Shown here piece by piece: positions 45,499 to 53,850 of a stretch of 64,000 nucleotides of DNA (position 1 is its first letter; each line of letters opens with the position of its first letter). The notes beneath the pieces were generated by a model that was not told the DNA's origin, made no database searches, and saw only the letters and a program-made list of their open reading frames with translations. Both the position numbers and the translations under genes were made by a program. Origin of the DNA: Bradyrhizobium erythrophlei (GTDB lineage Bacteria; Pseudomonadota; Alphaproteobacteria; Rhizobiales; Xanthobacteraceae); the NCBI RefSeq assembly GCF_900129425.1, contig NZ_LT670817.1:4092001-4156000 (forward strand), in the 5' to 3' direction.

Positions 45499-45704
45499 AA
45501 ACACACTCTCCACGAGACGCCACTATCTATACTTTCCCCTTCGCCTTCAGGCCCGCCGCATCTCGATTTCGGCGGAGTAGTGAGTAGTCGCACCCGCTCA
45601 ATTCTGCCGCACCGCTTGCAACGATATTGAATGATGTCCTTGCCTTCAGCGTCGGGGGCGCTTCCATCAAGGTTCATTGTCTCTTTGCACACGATGCAGC
45701 TCAA
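45480..45704 (-). CDS. Small zinc-ribbon protein
   Basis: 74 residues: MSCIVCKETMNLDGSAPDAE, GKDIIQYRCKRCGRIERVRL. Two CxxC pairs (CIVC, CKRC) make a zinc ribbon. After residue 41 the sequence becomes composition-biased and overlaps the next gene, so the original end may have been near there and the tail may be drifted. Confidence 0.6.
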   Translation of the reverse strand: MSCIVCKETMNLDGSAPDAEGKDIIQYRCKRCGRIERVRLLTTPPKSRCGGPEGEGESIDSGVSWRVCLWQSKI

Positions 45705-45745
45705 GAGGCCTATCAGCGGGCTTTTATCGTCGTTTAAATGATGCC

Positions 45746-46840
45746 TGTCCCTGTCGGAAATTCAATCTTGCTGGCAACTGATATCGAATCGGGCGATGGT
45801 CCTGCCTTATGCGAGAGGTCTGTAGCCTAATTTGGTTGGCGTTGGTCGGAGCGTTCCGATCGCGGGTCTCGCTTGAGGCTGAAAACACGATTCTGCGTCA
45901 TCAGCTTAACGTGTTGCGGCGGCAATCGCCGAAACGGCCGACGTTCGGGATGCTGGACCGTCTGATATTCGCCGGCTTGTATCGTTTGGCTCCGAAGGTG
46001 CTGGGCGCCTTGGCGATCGTGAAGCCGGAGACCGTGATTAAATGGCACCGCGCCGGGTTCAGATCGTACTGGCGGTGGAAGTCACGGCGCCGTGGGGGCC
46101 GACCAACTGTAGCGCCTGAGATACGCAAGCTTATCCGCGAGATGAGCATTGCCAATCCGCTGTGGGGAGCGCCTCGGATCCATGGCGAGTTGCTCAAGCT
46201 CGGCGTCGAGATCGGCCAGACCAGCGTCGCCAAATACATGGTCAGGCGAAGACATCCGCCGTCCCAAGGGTGGAGAACCTTTATCCGCAATCACGCTGAT
46301 GGGATCGCTGCGATGGATATGTTCGTCGTGCCGACAATCTCGTTTCGCTTGCTCTATGGATTGCTGATCATGGGGCACGGTCGGCGACATATTCTGTGGT
46401 TTGGCGTCACAGCGCATCCAACGGCAGAATGGATCGCAAATCAGGTCACGGAAGCATGCGGGTGGGAACAGGCTCCTTGCTATCTCATTCGTGACCGAGA
46501 CGGGGCCTATGGTGAGGTCTTTATCCGCAGACTCCGATCGATAGGCATTCGCGACCGGCCAACATCGCCGCGTTCCCCGTGGCAGAACGCATATGCCGAA
46601 AGGCTGATCGGTTCGATCCGACGGGAATGCGTTGACCACGTCATTGTATTCAGCGAACGCCAACTCCGTCACTTACTGCTCTGTTACATGAAATATTACA
46701 ATGGGACCCGCACGCATCTATCCCTGGAGAAAAATGCACCGATCTCACGCGCCGTCGATCGCGCCGGGCACATTCTTTGTCGCCCAATCTTAGGCGGACT
46801 CCACCACCGATACGCCCGGATCTAATTTACGACAGGCACA
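45746..46840 (+). mobile_element. IS element A, full-length copy 3 (1095 bp)
   Basis: Left end TGTCCCTGTCGGAAATTC, right end read inward TGTGCCTGTCGTAAATTA. Same length as copy 1. The middle of the element is close to identical with copy 2, but the 5' quarter is not, a mosaic pattern. Confidence 0.85.
45809..46825 (+). CDS. Integrase-core (DDE) transposase of IS element A
   Basis: 338 residues, intact. Catalytic acidic residues in AMDMFVVPT, IRDRDGAYG and AERLIGSIRREC. Ends GGLHHRYARI like the other copies. Same length as the copy at 30338, with about two thirds similarity in the N-terminal quarter and much higher similarity in the core to copy 2. Confidence 0.9.
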   Translation: MREVCSLIWLALVGAFRSRVSLEAENTILRHQLNVLRRQSPKRPTFGMLDRLIFAGLYRLAPKVLGALAIVKPETVIKWHRAGFRSYWRWKSRRRGGRPTVAPEIRKLIREMSIANPLWGAPRIHGELLKLGVEIGQTSVAKYMVRRRHPPSQGWRTFIRNHADGIAAMDMFVVPTISFRLLYGLLIMGHGRRHILWFGVTAHPTAEWIANQVTEACGWEQAPCYLIRDRDGAYGEVFIRRLRSIGIRDRPTSPRSPWQNAYAERLIGSIRRECVDHVIVFSERQLRHLLLCYMKYYNGTRTHLSLEKNAPISRAVDRAGHILCRPILGGLHHRYARI

Positions 46841-47282
46841 GGTCCCGGGGGAGGGTCTGCCAGTCGAGGTTCTTGCACTCAGGTGAGTGAGTCCAAATTG
46901 CTAATCCACGAATTGCTTCCGTAATCCGGGATTTCTTTGAACCTTGGGGATTTGGATCCCGCCGTTGCGCTTCCTCGCAATGACCCTGCCAGCATCTGCG
47001 CGCGACTCGCATCATCCGGACGATGAGAGGTGAGGTCGCCGGTTGGTGCGTTTTCTGCCACGAAGTTCGCATAGATTCGATTCGGCCGTGACGAAGGCTT
47101 GCAGCTCGCGGTTTGGTTGGGGAGGCCGGCGTGTGTCGTCCGGCAGTCGTCGCGCGTCGGGCCGCTTCCAAAGTGACGAGGAGAGGTGAGGGTGCCGGTT
47201 CACGCCGGCGGGTTTTTCTATTGCGACTCTCTTGGTCTCGATCAATATCGCCGTCGTTGATCGCGCCGCGAGGGGTGCTGTC
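46841..47282. other. Intergenic, repeat-like
   Basis: Contains CGTTGCGCTTCCTCGCAATGAC, shortened here to CTTCCTCGCAATGAC, a phrase of the extragenic repeat family common in Bradyrhizobium. Open frames are not gene-like. Confidence 0.4.
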
Positions 47283-47450
47283 ATGAGGATCATCCTTCGG
47301 GTCGTTGGCCCGCTATTTGTTGCTGTTGGGCTTTTCTGGTTCGCACAAGGAACAGGATTGCTCACATGGTCGCACAATGCTGCAATGGTCGACTTCGGCG
47401 CGGGCATCGTAGCCGTGGGTTTCGGCCTTGTCTGGTTCGGATGGCAGTAA
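47283..47450 (+). CDS. Small two-helix membrane protein
   Basis: 55 residues from ATG 47283: MRIILRVVGPLFVAVGLFWF, AQGTGLLTWSHNAAMVDFGA, GIVAVGFGLVWFGWQ. Two transmembrane helices joined by a short loop. Similar small proteins are frequent in Bradyrhizobium; function unknown. Confidence 0.6.
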   Translation: MRIILRVVGPLFVAVGLFWFAQGTGLLTWSHNAAMVDFGAGIVAVGFGLVWFGWQ

Positions 47451-47484
47451 GTGGTCGCGCTCGCCTCGCTTCGTGCCGGGCGGC

Positions 47485-47571
47485 CTATGGTGTGCGATAC
47501 GCGTCAACCGCATGAGCAAGAAATACGCTGGCGCTAATCAAACCGAGAATTGCAGCAACCGCTTCAATCAT
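47485..47571 (-). CDS. 28-residue membrane peptide
   Basis: ATG 47569-47571 to TAG 47485: MIEAVAAILGLISASVFLAH, AVDAYRTP. One hydrophobic helix with a polar tail. AGGGTG lies upstream. The tail AHAVDAYRT is a type I recall from Bradyrhizobium. Real translation is likely but unproven. Confidence 0.5.
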   Translation of the reverse strand: MIEAVAAILGLISASVFLAHAVDAYRTP

Positions 47572-48047
47572 CTGACGCACCCTGATTTCTCTTACCGTTA
47601 GAAACCTCTGATAATCGGCCTTTGTTTCACGACCGCTTCGTCGGGCCGGTAAAATGGTTTCGTTGGCCGGCGGCCACATGACCGCTCGGTGACGGCCCCA
47701 GCTGGGGGGAAGCTGAGGCCGTCTTGGAGTTGTGCCGAGGGGCAGAAACGGCACGACTCTGATGTGGGTTTGCGATCCGCCGCCGCCATTAACTTCTGCG
47801 TGAGGGTGGCCTATTCACCAGTACCTCAGGCCAGTGCCGCCAAGCGAGCGCTGCGCTGGCACCGATCGGCCGCAGCCCTCAAATCTCGGACACACCAGCG
47901 GGCTTCCTAGAGTCGTGCAGGGGCTATCGAGGGGCGCGGGCTCAGGTCCGCGCTCAGATCGCCGATAGAGGTCTCGATCCCGCCGCTTCACCCCGGTGGG
48001 TTTTTCTTTTGCTCTTGTCGGGCCCGGCGATCTGCTGGCTCTCCCTT
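47572..48047. other. Intergenic, no gene supported
   Basis: Nearly 480 bases before the IS 3' fragment with no recognised gene, RNA or repeat. Phrases such as GGCGGGTTTTTC-type ends suggest transcription stops rather than coding. Confidence 0.3.
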
Positions 48048-48220
48048 GTCACCTACTGCTCTCGCACATGAAATATTATAACGAGATGCGAACGCATCTA
48101 TCCATGGAGAAGGATGCGCCAGTACCGCGCGCTGTTGAGAGGGCAGGGTACATTAATTGTCGACCTGTACTGGGCGGGTTGCATCATCAATATGTCCGGA
48201 TTTGATTTACGACAGGCACA
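48048..48220 (+). mobile_element. IS element A, 3' end fragment
   Basis: GTCACCTACTGCTCTCGCAC through ATTTACGACAGGCACA matches the last 173 bases of copy 2 with few differences, including the end of the transposase (MRTHLSMEKDAPVPRAVERA) and the right inverted repeat. The junction at 48048 joins unrelated DNA. Together with the 5' piece at 51881 it brackets the operon at 48337-51629. Confidence 0.8.
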
Positions 48221-48336
48221 CCCCGGCCGTATTTGTCCATCTGCTCCTTGTTGTTTCGGGAATTGACCTTGTCGGTCTACAGGTCGCCGATAAAGGTTTC
48301 CAGCTGTTTCTTGAACTCTTCCAGCGCCGAACGGGA

Positions 48337-49209
48337 TCAATCGCGTTGCCAACGCACGAAATGTCGCTCGAATAGAACAATAGCGTAATACATGAAGCCC
48401 GCGATCGCTGTGAGTAGAACGAGGCACGTCATCACGAGAGACATGTCAAAAATGTTTTGCCCGTAAACGATGAGTGACCCTACGCCAGAACTTGCCGCAA
48501 GAAATTCACCGACGATCGTGCCAATCAATGACAGACCGATATTGACTTTGAGCGTTGCGACGATTGCGGGAATAGCCGAGGGGAAAACAACTTTGCGGAA
48601 TTGCTGCCACTTGGTGGCACCGAGAGCTCGAACTAGAAGCAGCTTGTCGCGGTCAGTCTGTCTAAACGCACTAAATACCGAGAGGATCGTGACAAAGAGG
48701 GAGATCGATACCGAAAGCGCGATCACCGCTTTGACTGTGGCGCCGAGCCAAACAATGAAAACGGGACCCAGAGCTATCTTTGGCGTCGCGTTGAGCACCA
48801 CAACGTACGGCTCGGCCACGTCGCTGAAGAAGTCCCACCACCACAACATCGCTGCGATTATGATGCCGACAATCGTACCAAACGCAAATCCGACAATTGT
48901 TTCAGACACGGTAACGAGCACGTGGTAGCCGAGCGAACCGTCCCGGACCAAGGCCACGAATTTATAAATCATCGCGAGTGGATCGCTGGTAATGAACGGA
49001 TCGATGAAATGCCAAGACGTAACGAACTGCCAGGCGCCAAAGAAGGCCACCAGCACGACGATCTGAACGCCGATTACCGACGCCGCTCGAGTGCGTAGCG
49101 CCCGGAGATATTCCGCATGACGCGGAGATGCCGCGCTTAGTGGGATACGGCTGTCATCCGAGCTGGTGGTCAATATCGAGGTCCTTCCAGATTGATTTGC
49201 AATAGTCAC
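48337..49209 (-). CDS. NitT/TauT-family ABC transporter permease
   Basis: Up to 290 residues. A Ser/Thr-rich N-terminus leads to about six helices. The EAA loop region RALGATKWQQFRKVVFPSAI, ATPKIALGPVFIVWLGATVK and LIGTIVGEFLAASSGVGSLI mark a SsuC/RibX-type permease. The annotated ATG overlaps the ATPase gene by 56 bases; a TTG within SILTTSS would reduce the overlap and may be the real start. Last gene of the operon. Confidence 0.9.
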   Translation of the reverse strand: MTIANQSGRTSILTTSSDDSRIPLSAASPRHAEYLRALRTRAASVIGVQIVVLVAFFGAWQFVTSWHFIDPFITSDPLAMIYKFVALVRDGSLGYHVLVTVSETIVGFAFGTIVGIIIAAMLWWWDFFSDVAEPYVVVLNATPKIALGPVFIVWLGATVKAVIALSVSISLFVTILSVFSAFRQTDRDKLLLVRALGATKWQQFRKVVFPSAIPAIVATLKVNIGLSLIGTIVGEFLAASSGVGSLIVYGQNIFDMSLVMTCLVLLTAIAGFMYYAIVLFERHFVRWQRD

Positions 49210-49933
49210 GAAATTCGGGCGCGTCGCGAGAAGTCATCGGTGACCGGTCGCCGGCAACAGAAAGCTTGATCTCGTAGTTGCTTCGTACCCGTGCGGGTCG
49301 ACCGCTCAATACGATCACTCGGTCGGACATCGCCACGGCCTCTTCGATATCGTGTGTGACCAGCAGCGCCGACTTGCCGTTTGAGCGAATGATGCCGTGC
49401 ACCTCGCGTTGCATGACGAGCTTCGTCTGATAGTCGAGCGCAGAAAAAGGCTCATCCAGCAGAATGATTTCGGGATCGGTTGCCAGAGTACGTATCAGTG
49501 CAACTCTCTGGCGCATGCCGCCCGACAATTGACGCGGATACGCGCGTTCAAACCCGCTCAAGCCATAGGTCTGCAGGAGGCGCCGCGCGCGGTCGCCTGC
49601 TGTAGTTCGGTCAATCCCGAGAATCTCGAGTCCAAGCTCCGCGTTCTCAAGCACAGTACGCCACTCGAAGAGATGGTCTCTTTGAAGCAGAAGGCCGATT
49701 TTTCGTGTCGTGCCCTTGATCGGCGCATCATCAAGAAAAATCCGGCCTTCGGTCGGGAAGGTCAGGCCGGCGATTAGCGAGAGCAGGGTCGACTTGCCGC
49801 AGCCGCTAGGGCCAACGATACTACAGAATTCGCCATCACGGATGGCGATACTGAGCTCACTTAGGGCCGTGGTCTCCCCGAGACGGGTAAGATAGGTATA
49901 TGTGACGCGCTCTGCCCTTATTCTTTCTCGCAT
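49154..49933 (-). CDS. NitT/TauT-family ABC transporter ATP-binding protein
   Basis: 259 residues. Walker A GPSGCGKST, Q-loop LLLQRDHLFEW, signature LSGGMRQR, Walker B IILLDEPFSALD and H-loop VTHDIEEAV are intact. Four bases downstream of the binding-protein gene. Energises import of the ligand bound by the protein at 49938. Confidence 0.94.
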   Translation of the reverse strand: MRERIRAERVTYTYLTRLGETTALSELSIAIRDGEFCSIVGPSGCGKSTLLSLIAGLTFPTEGRIFLDDAPIKGTTRKIGLLLQRDHLFEWRTVLENAELGLEILGIDRTTAGDRARRLLQTYGLSGFERAYPRQLSGGMRQRVALIRTLATDPEIILLDEPFSALDYQTKLVMQREVHGIIRSNGKSALLVTHDIEEAVAMSDRVIVLSGRPARVRSNYEIKLSVAGDRSPMTSRDAPEFRDYCKSIWKDLDIDHQLG

Positions 49934-49937
49934 CGCG

Positions 49938-50963
49938 TTACTTGTCCGCGGTCGCTGCGGCTTTTTGAGAAAATTCTGGCTTCACAACGTCGGCGTATTC
50001 ACCACCCGAGTTTACTACGCCGCCCTCGACCATCAGATCAGACATCTTCTTCATGCCGTCCGGCGTGATGACAACGGTACGAGGCCAGATGTCGACTTTT
50101 TTATATTCGTCTACGACGGCCTCGATCGTGGAGACCGACATATCCTTGAAGTCGGGAGCAATCATTTCGGCGACTTCATGGGCGCTGTGCTCTCGGGTCC
50201 AATTCAGCCCCTTTTGAATCGCATTCGTGAACGATTGGATCAGGTCCGGGTGCTTTTCGATGAATTCGCCTGAGGCCATGTAGGCAGTGTACGGCAATTG
50301 GCCCAGCAGGCTTCCGACAGAGGCAACACGATAGCCTTTGTTCTCCGCCACCGCCTTGTATATCGCGGGCTCGAAGGTCTGAGCGAATGTTGTGTTAGCC
50401 TCGAGATAGGATGGGATAATGTTAGAAGTAGTTGGAATAAATCGGATGGTTAGATCCTTGTCCGGATCGAGACCGGCCTGCCTAATGATATGAAGCAACG
50501 CGAGCGCCGACGTCGAACCCTTGCCGGTCGTGACGATGGTTTTGCCCTTTAGGTCACTGACCTTAAAGTCAGGCATTGGAGTTTTTGCCAATATGAACGT
50601 ACCGTCGCCATTGGTAAGCTGTGCAAAGTCGTAGAGTCGGCGGGCGGGCCCGGCCTCTCTCGTAAAAAGAGCGGATTCGGGGCCGAGCAGCGCGATGTCG
50701 GAATTTCCACTTACGATTTCCGTAAGAGCAGCTTGGGTCCCCCAGGTGGTCTTCGGGCCCGTGATATTGAGACCTTCCGTTTCGAAGGCGCCGATGTGGA
50801 GAGCTACATACTGCGGCGCATAAAAAATGCTGCGTATGACTTCGTTAAGTCGTACGGTCGTCGCCGCGAAGCTCGACGTCGAAAACCAGAGTGAAAAGAT
50901 CGCGAAGGACGCAGCCTGCCTCGTAAACCAAATACAATGCCGTGCGGTTCGGTAGCCAGACAT
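49938..50963 (-). CDS. NitT/TauT-family substrate-binding protein
   Basis: 341 residues with a signal peptide (ASFAIFSLWFSTSSFA, cleaved before AATTVRL). NMT1/THI5-like features: YAPQYVALHIGAFETEGLNI, then EIVSGNSDIALLGPESALFT and GKTIVTTGKGSTSALALLHI. Proteins of this group bind pyrimidines, sulfonates or riboflavin precursors. Its coupling to an amide hydrolase at 50982 suggests a ureide- or amide-like ligand. 18 bases separate it from the hydrolase gene. Confidence 0.88.
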   Translation of the reverse strand: MSGYRTARHCIWFTRQAASFAIFSLWFSTSSFAATTVRLNEVIRSIFYAPQYVALHIGAFETEGLNITGPKTTWGTQAALTEIVSGNSDIALLGPESALFTREAGPARRLYDFAQLTNGDGTFILAKTPMPDFKVSDLKGKTIVTTGKGSTSALALLHIIRQAGLDPDKDLTIRFIPTTSNIIPSYLEANTTFAQTFEPAIYKAVAENKGYRVASVGSLLGQLPYTAYMASGEFIEKHPDLIQSFTNAIQKGLNWTREHSAHEVAEMIAPDFKDMSVSTIEAVVDEYKKVDIWPRTVVITPDGMKKMSDLMVEGGVVNSGGEYADVVKPEFSQKAAATADK

Positions 50964-50981
50964 ATCGCCCTCATTTCGGTT

Positions 50982-51629
50982 TTACTGGTTGCCAGCGTAT
51001 TGCGCCCACGTGTCAAGAATTTCGTCGACCTTGGTGACAAGGCCAAATCCAATCGAGATGTTCAGAAGTGCGGCCTCGTGTTGCTCGCGCGAGTAGGCGG
51101 CCGAGGCGTCGTCCACGAGCGCAACGTAATAATCCCTCATAAAAGCGTCGCGGGAGGTCGACTCGACGCAGATATTGGTAGCCACGCCTGTGGTGATGAC
51201 GGTGCGTATTTGACGGCTACGAAGAATGAGGTCGAGCTCGGTGTTCACAAAAGCGCTGTACCGATGCTTGCGGACGACTGTTTCATCCTCTCGCGGAGCA
51301 ACGCCATAAAAATCGGCGCCCCATGTGCCACTAACACAACGCGGCACTTCAAAGTTCAGTCGAGCATTGCGCTCGTACCAGGGCGGAGGCAAATACACAG
51401 GATCATAGATTGCCTGCACGAAGATAACCTGGACGCCCACGGCGCGTGCACCGTTGATCAGACGACGGAGGTTCGGAAGCATTTCCCGAACCATCGACAC
51501 GTCGTTGCCTGCCTTGGCGAACACACCTTCGTCCGAGCAAAAGTCGTTTTGCACGTCGACCACGATCAATGCTGCATTTCCGGGAGCGATCTTTCGGTCT
51601 AGCGTGCCTAAGACGTCAACATCATGCAT
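50982..51629 (-). CDS. Isochorismatase-family cysteine hydrolase
   Basis: 215 residues. Catalytic triad visible: Asp in ALIVVDVQNDF, Lys in VVRKHRYSAF, Cys in TGVATNICVEST, with the cis-peptide region before the Cys. VSGTWGADF and the overall length resemble RutB (ureidoacrylate amidohydrolase) and biuret hydrolase more than pigment isochorismatases. First gene of an operon with the importer genes at 49938, 49154 and 48337; likely cleaves the imported compound. A symmetric operator lies 19 bases upstream. Confidence 0.85.
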   Translation of the reverse strand: MHDVDVLGTLDRKIAPGNAALIVVDVQNDFCSDEGVFAKAGNDVSMVREMLPNLRRLINGARAVGVQVIFVQAIYDPVYLPPPWYERNARLNFEVPRCVSGTWGADFYGVAPREDETVVRKHRYSAFVNTELDLILRSRQIRTVITTGVATNICVESTSRDAFMRDYYVALVDDASAAYSREQHEAALLNISIGFGLVTKVDEILDTWAQYAGNQ

Positions 51630-51647
51630 TGCTTTCGCCCCCTTAAG

Positions 51648-51667
51648 TGTTGACTATATGGTCAACA
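51648..51667. promoter_or_regulatory. Palindromic operator upstream of the hydrolase-importer operon
   Basis: TGTTGAC TATATG GTCAACA, 7-base perfect arms with a 6-base spacer, 19 bases before the ATG of the hydrolase gene. Size and symmetry fit a FadR/VanR-subgroup GntR repressor site. No such regulator gene is in the bracketed segment. Confidence 0.65.
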
Positions 51668-51880
51668 TAAAGTGGGACTTTAAAATCGTTGTCAAGCCGC
51701 AGTTTGCGGCTCCTATCAGCTCGCAATGCGAGAAATTGTGTGCTGCTGCTCCAGCACTTCACCTTTGGTAGGGTTTAGTGGACTTTCGACCGCCGCGCGG
51801 TTGTGGGATGAGGCTTCCGTCGGCCGCCCGACGCTTTCTTGGTAAGCTGCTTTTCTTTGGGGCCAGCGGATTACGCCGCG

Positions 51881-52167
51881 TGTCCCTGTCGCAAACTCAA
51901 TCTGACTAGCAGTTGACCGAGAATCGGGCGATGCTGTTACGGGATGAGAGATGTTGTCAGGCTCATTGTTTGGATGGTCGCAGATCTGTGTCGGTCGCGG
52001 GCAGCGCTTGAGGCTGAAATTCTGACGTTGCGGCAGCAGATAAACGTTCTGCGGCGAACCGCTCCCAAGAAACAAACCTTCAGCTCGATCGACCGATTGA
52101 TTTTTGTTTGCCTCTGTCGGCTTCGCCCTGGCGTTCGCGCGGCGCTGGCGATTGTGAAGCCGGAGAG
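51881..52167 (+). mobile_element. IS element A, 5' end fragment
   Basis: TGTCCCTGTCGCAAACTC begins a stretch nearly identical with the first 287 bases of copy 2, including the transposase start at 51944 (RSRAALEAEILTLRQQINVL). It stops at AAGCCGGAGA and continues as unrelated DNA. With the 3' piece at 48048 it accounts for both ends of one element with the middle missing. Confidence 0.82.
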
Positions 52168-52343
52168 GCGACGAAGATTTTCCGGAACAGCCGGGTCGCC
52201 GCCGACTTCGGTCATATAGTGATCTGAGAGCATCGACCGTTCGGCGCAAGAAGATCCCATCCGGCGATTGTATTTTAAAAATCAAAAGCAGCGATAACAG
52301 CTTAACACCCATCCGACACCTGTAGTCTGACGAGGGAAATAGC

Positions 52344-52609
52344 GTGGCTTCTTCCAAGCGGACTTCCGCAAGGTCGAACTTCAGCGCAGGCATACTGGCC
52401 TATCGCCGAGCAAGGCATGGCCTTGAGGTGCTGCTCGTCCATGCTGGTCAGCAATACGTTCGAGATCGAGTGGCCGCCCAGAAGTGATAGGCGGCCAGGC
52501 GTTTCCGGAGGTCGACCGCGCCGAGTGGTTCGATCTGGAGACCGCCCGGTCGAAGATTTTGTTGGGGCAAATCGAGCTCATCAATCGACTGAAAGCGGCA
52601 TTGAGGTGA
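52344..52609 (+). pseudogene. NUDIX hydrolase lacking the Nudix box
   Basis: From GTG 52344: ASSKRTSARSNFSAGILAYR, RARHGLEVLLVHAG, the first strands of a NUDIX protein. It then jumps, with a frameshift near 52447, to SNTFEIEWPPRS, and after another near 52482 to RRQAFPEVDRAEWFDLETAR and LLGQIELINRLKAALR, the usual C-terminus. The region with the Nudix box (GX5EX7REUXEEXGU) that binds metal is deleted, so the gene must be dead. Confidence 0.75.
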
Positions 52610-52787
52610 GATCACATCGGCAGCGCAGAACGCGGTTTGCGTCGTCGGTTTGCTGCAGCGTGGAACGAGAGAAATTCATAAACCGCCTCGGGAGAGCTGC
52701 TCTCTTTCTAAAGCAGGACGAGACATTCTCAGGTCGTGAACTCGAAATCGCGATGGTATCCACGCTCGAGGCGTGCCCACCGCCCGA

Positions 52788-53702
52788 TCACGACCTTTGT
52801 CCGCGGTTGTCTTTTCGTATCAGGCGCTCTGCTACTTCGGCGAACCGCGGGACGAGAGGAGAAGGGCCGTCGACGCGCCATACGAGCGACATGTCGAGAG
52901 TCGTCGCGGCGTCTGCGATCTCTAGAGCTTTCACGCCGGGCGGCAACGTGGGAATGAACGAGGCGTCGAGGATCGTACAACCGAAACCGGACCGCACGAG
53001 TTGCAGCAACACGGGCAGATCGTCGGCATCCTCGACGATATTCAGTTTGAGCCCTTTCGTCGCAGTCATCTCGTCGACGAGCGCACGGAAGCCGCGCCAG
53101 CGGCTGGCGGTGCCGATGACGATTGGCGCCGTCGCCAACTGAGTTAAGGTCAACGATCGCTTCTTGGCCCAGGGATAGCTCGCGGGCACTATGGCGATCA
53201 GCCGCTCACTGGAAAGCGGCGTCGCCCTCAGCGGCGCGGAGGATACGTTCGACATCATGAAGCCCAGATCGAGCGCGCCTTCCTCGAAGGCCGCCGCCTG
53301 TTCCGAAGAGGCGAGCAGCCGCAATGCGACGTGCGCGTCGGGATATTGTTTGCGGAATTCGATGATGATGTCCGACATCGGGCCGGTCGCCGCGAACGTC
53401 GAATAGCCGATCCTCAGCGTGCCTCGCAGGCCTTGCGCGACCTGAGCGGCGCGCGCGAAGGCGCGATCCAACTGCCGCAACGCGTCTCTGCCGTCGCGGA
53501 AGAGCGCTTCGCCGGCTTCGGTCAGCGCGACGTGCCGTGTCGAACGCTCGAAAAGAGCAAAGCCGAGATGCTGTTCGAGTTGCCGGATGCTGCGGCTTAG
53601 CGCGGGCTGCGCGATACCGAGCTTTCGGGCAGCCTTGCGAAAGCTGAGTGCTTCGCCGACGGCCAGAAAGTAATGGATTTTGGCATTCAGAAAGGACTGC
53701 AT
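52788..53702 (-). CDS. LysR-type transcriptional regulator
   Basis: 304 residues. N-terminal helix-turn-helix FLAVGEALSFRKAARKLGIA, QPALSRSIRQLEQHLGFALF, then a periplasmic-binding-like effector domain (LRIGYSTFAATGPMSDIIIE, DLGFMMSNVSSAPL). It is divergent from the gamma-glutamyltransferase gene with 148 bases between, and the palindrome at 53716 lies just before its own start. By the usual LysR layout it should control itself and the 53851-56716 operon, with an amino-acid or peptide-like inducer. Confidence 0.92.
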   Translation of the reverse strand: MQSFLNAKIHYFLAVGEALSFRKAARKLGIAQPALSRSIRQLEQHLGFALFERSTRHVALTEAGEALFRDGRDALRQLDRAFARAAQVAQGLRGTLRIGYSTFAATGPMSDIIIEFRKQYPDAHVALRLLASSEQAAAFEEGALDLGFMMSNVSSAPLRATPLSSERLIAIVPASYPWAKKRSLTLTQLATAPIVIGTASRWRGFRALVDEMTATKGLKLNIVEDADDLPVLLQLVRSGFGCTILDASFIPTLPPGVKALEIADAATTLDMSLVWRVDGPSPLVPRFAEVAERLIRKDNRGQRS

Positions 53703-53715
53703 CTTGCAAACTCGT

Positions 53716-53736
53716 TTGATACCGCAAAGTTATCAA
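53716..53736. promoter_or_regulatory. Candidate LysR-regulator binding site
   Basis: TTGATA CCGCAAAGT TATCAA, a 6-base inverted repeat with a 9-base spacer, of the T-N11-A type bound by LysR regulators. It lies 14 bases from the LysR start and 115 from the divergent gene's start. Confidence 0.5.
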
Positions 53737-53850
53737 TCAGGCGATTATCGGTATTAGACAGGCATCGGCCTTTCCGGCAAGGGAAAGAAGCGTGCACGCG
53801 GCGCTATAGGCCTCGACGCCAGCTCGAAGCAATCGATTGTAGGAGCACCT

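Noticed and set aside
30275..46840. Composite transposon formed by IS copies 1 to 3
   Set aside because: The copies carry different subtypes at their 5' ends, no target duplication is visible at the outer ends, and copy 2 is broken; shared cargo mobility is not supported.
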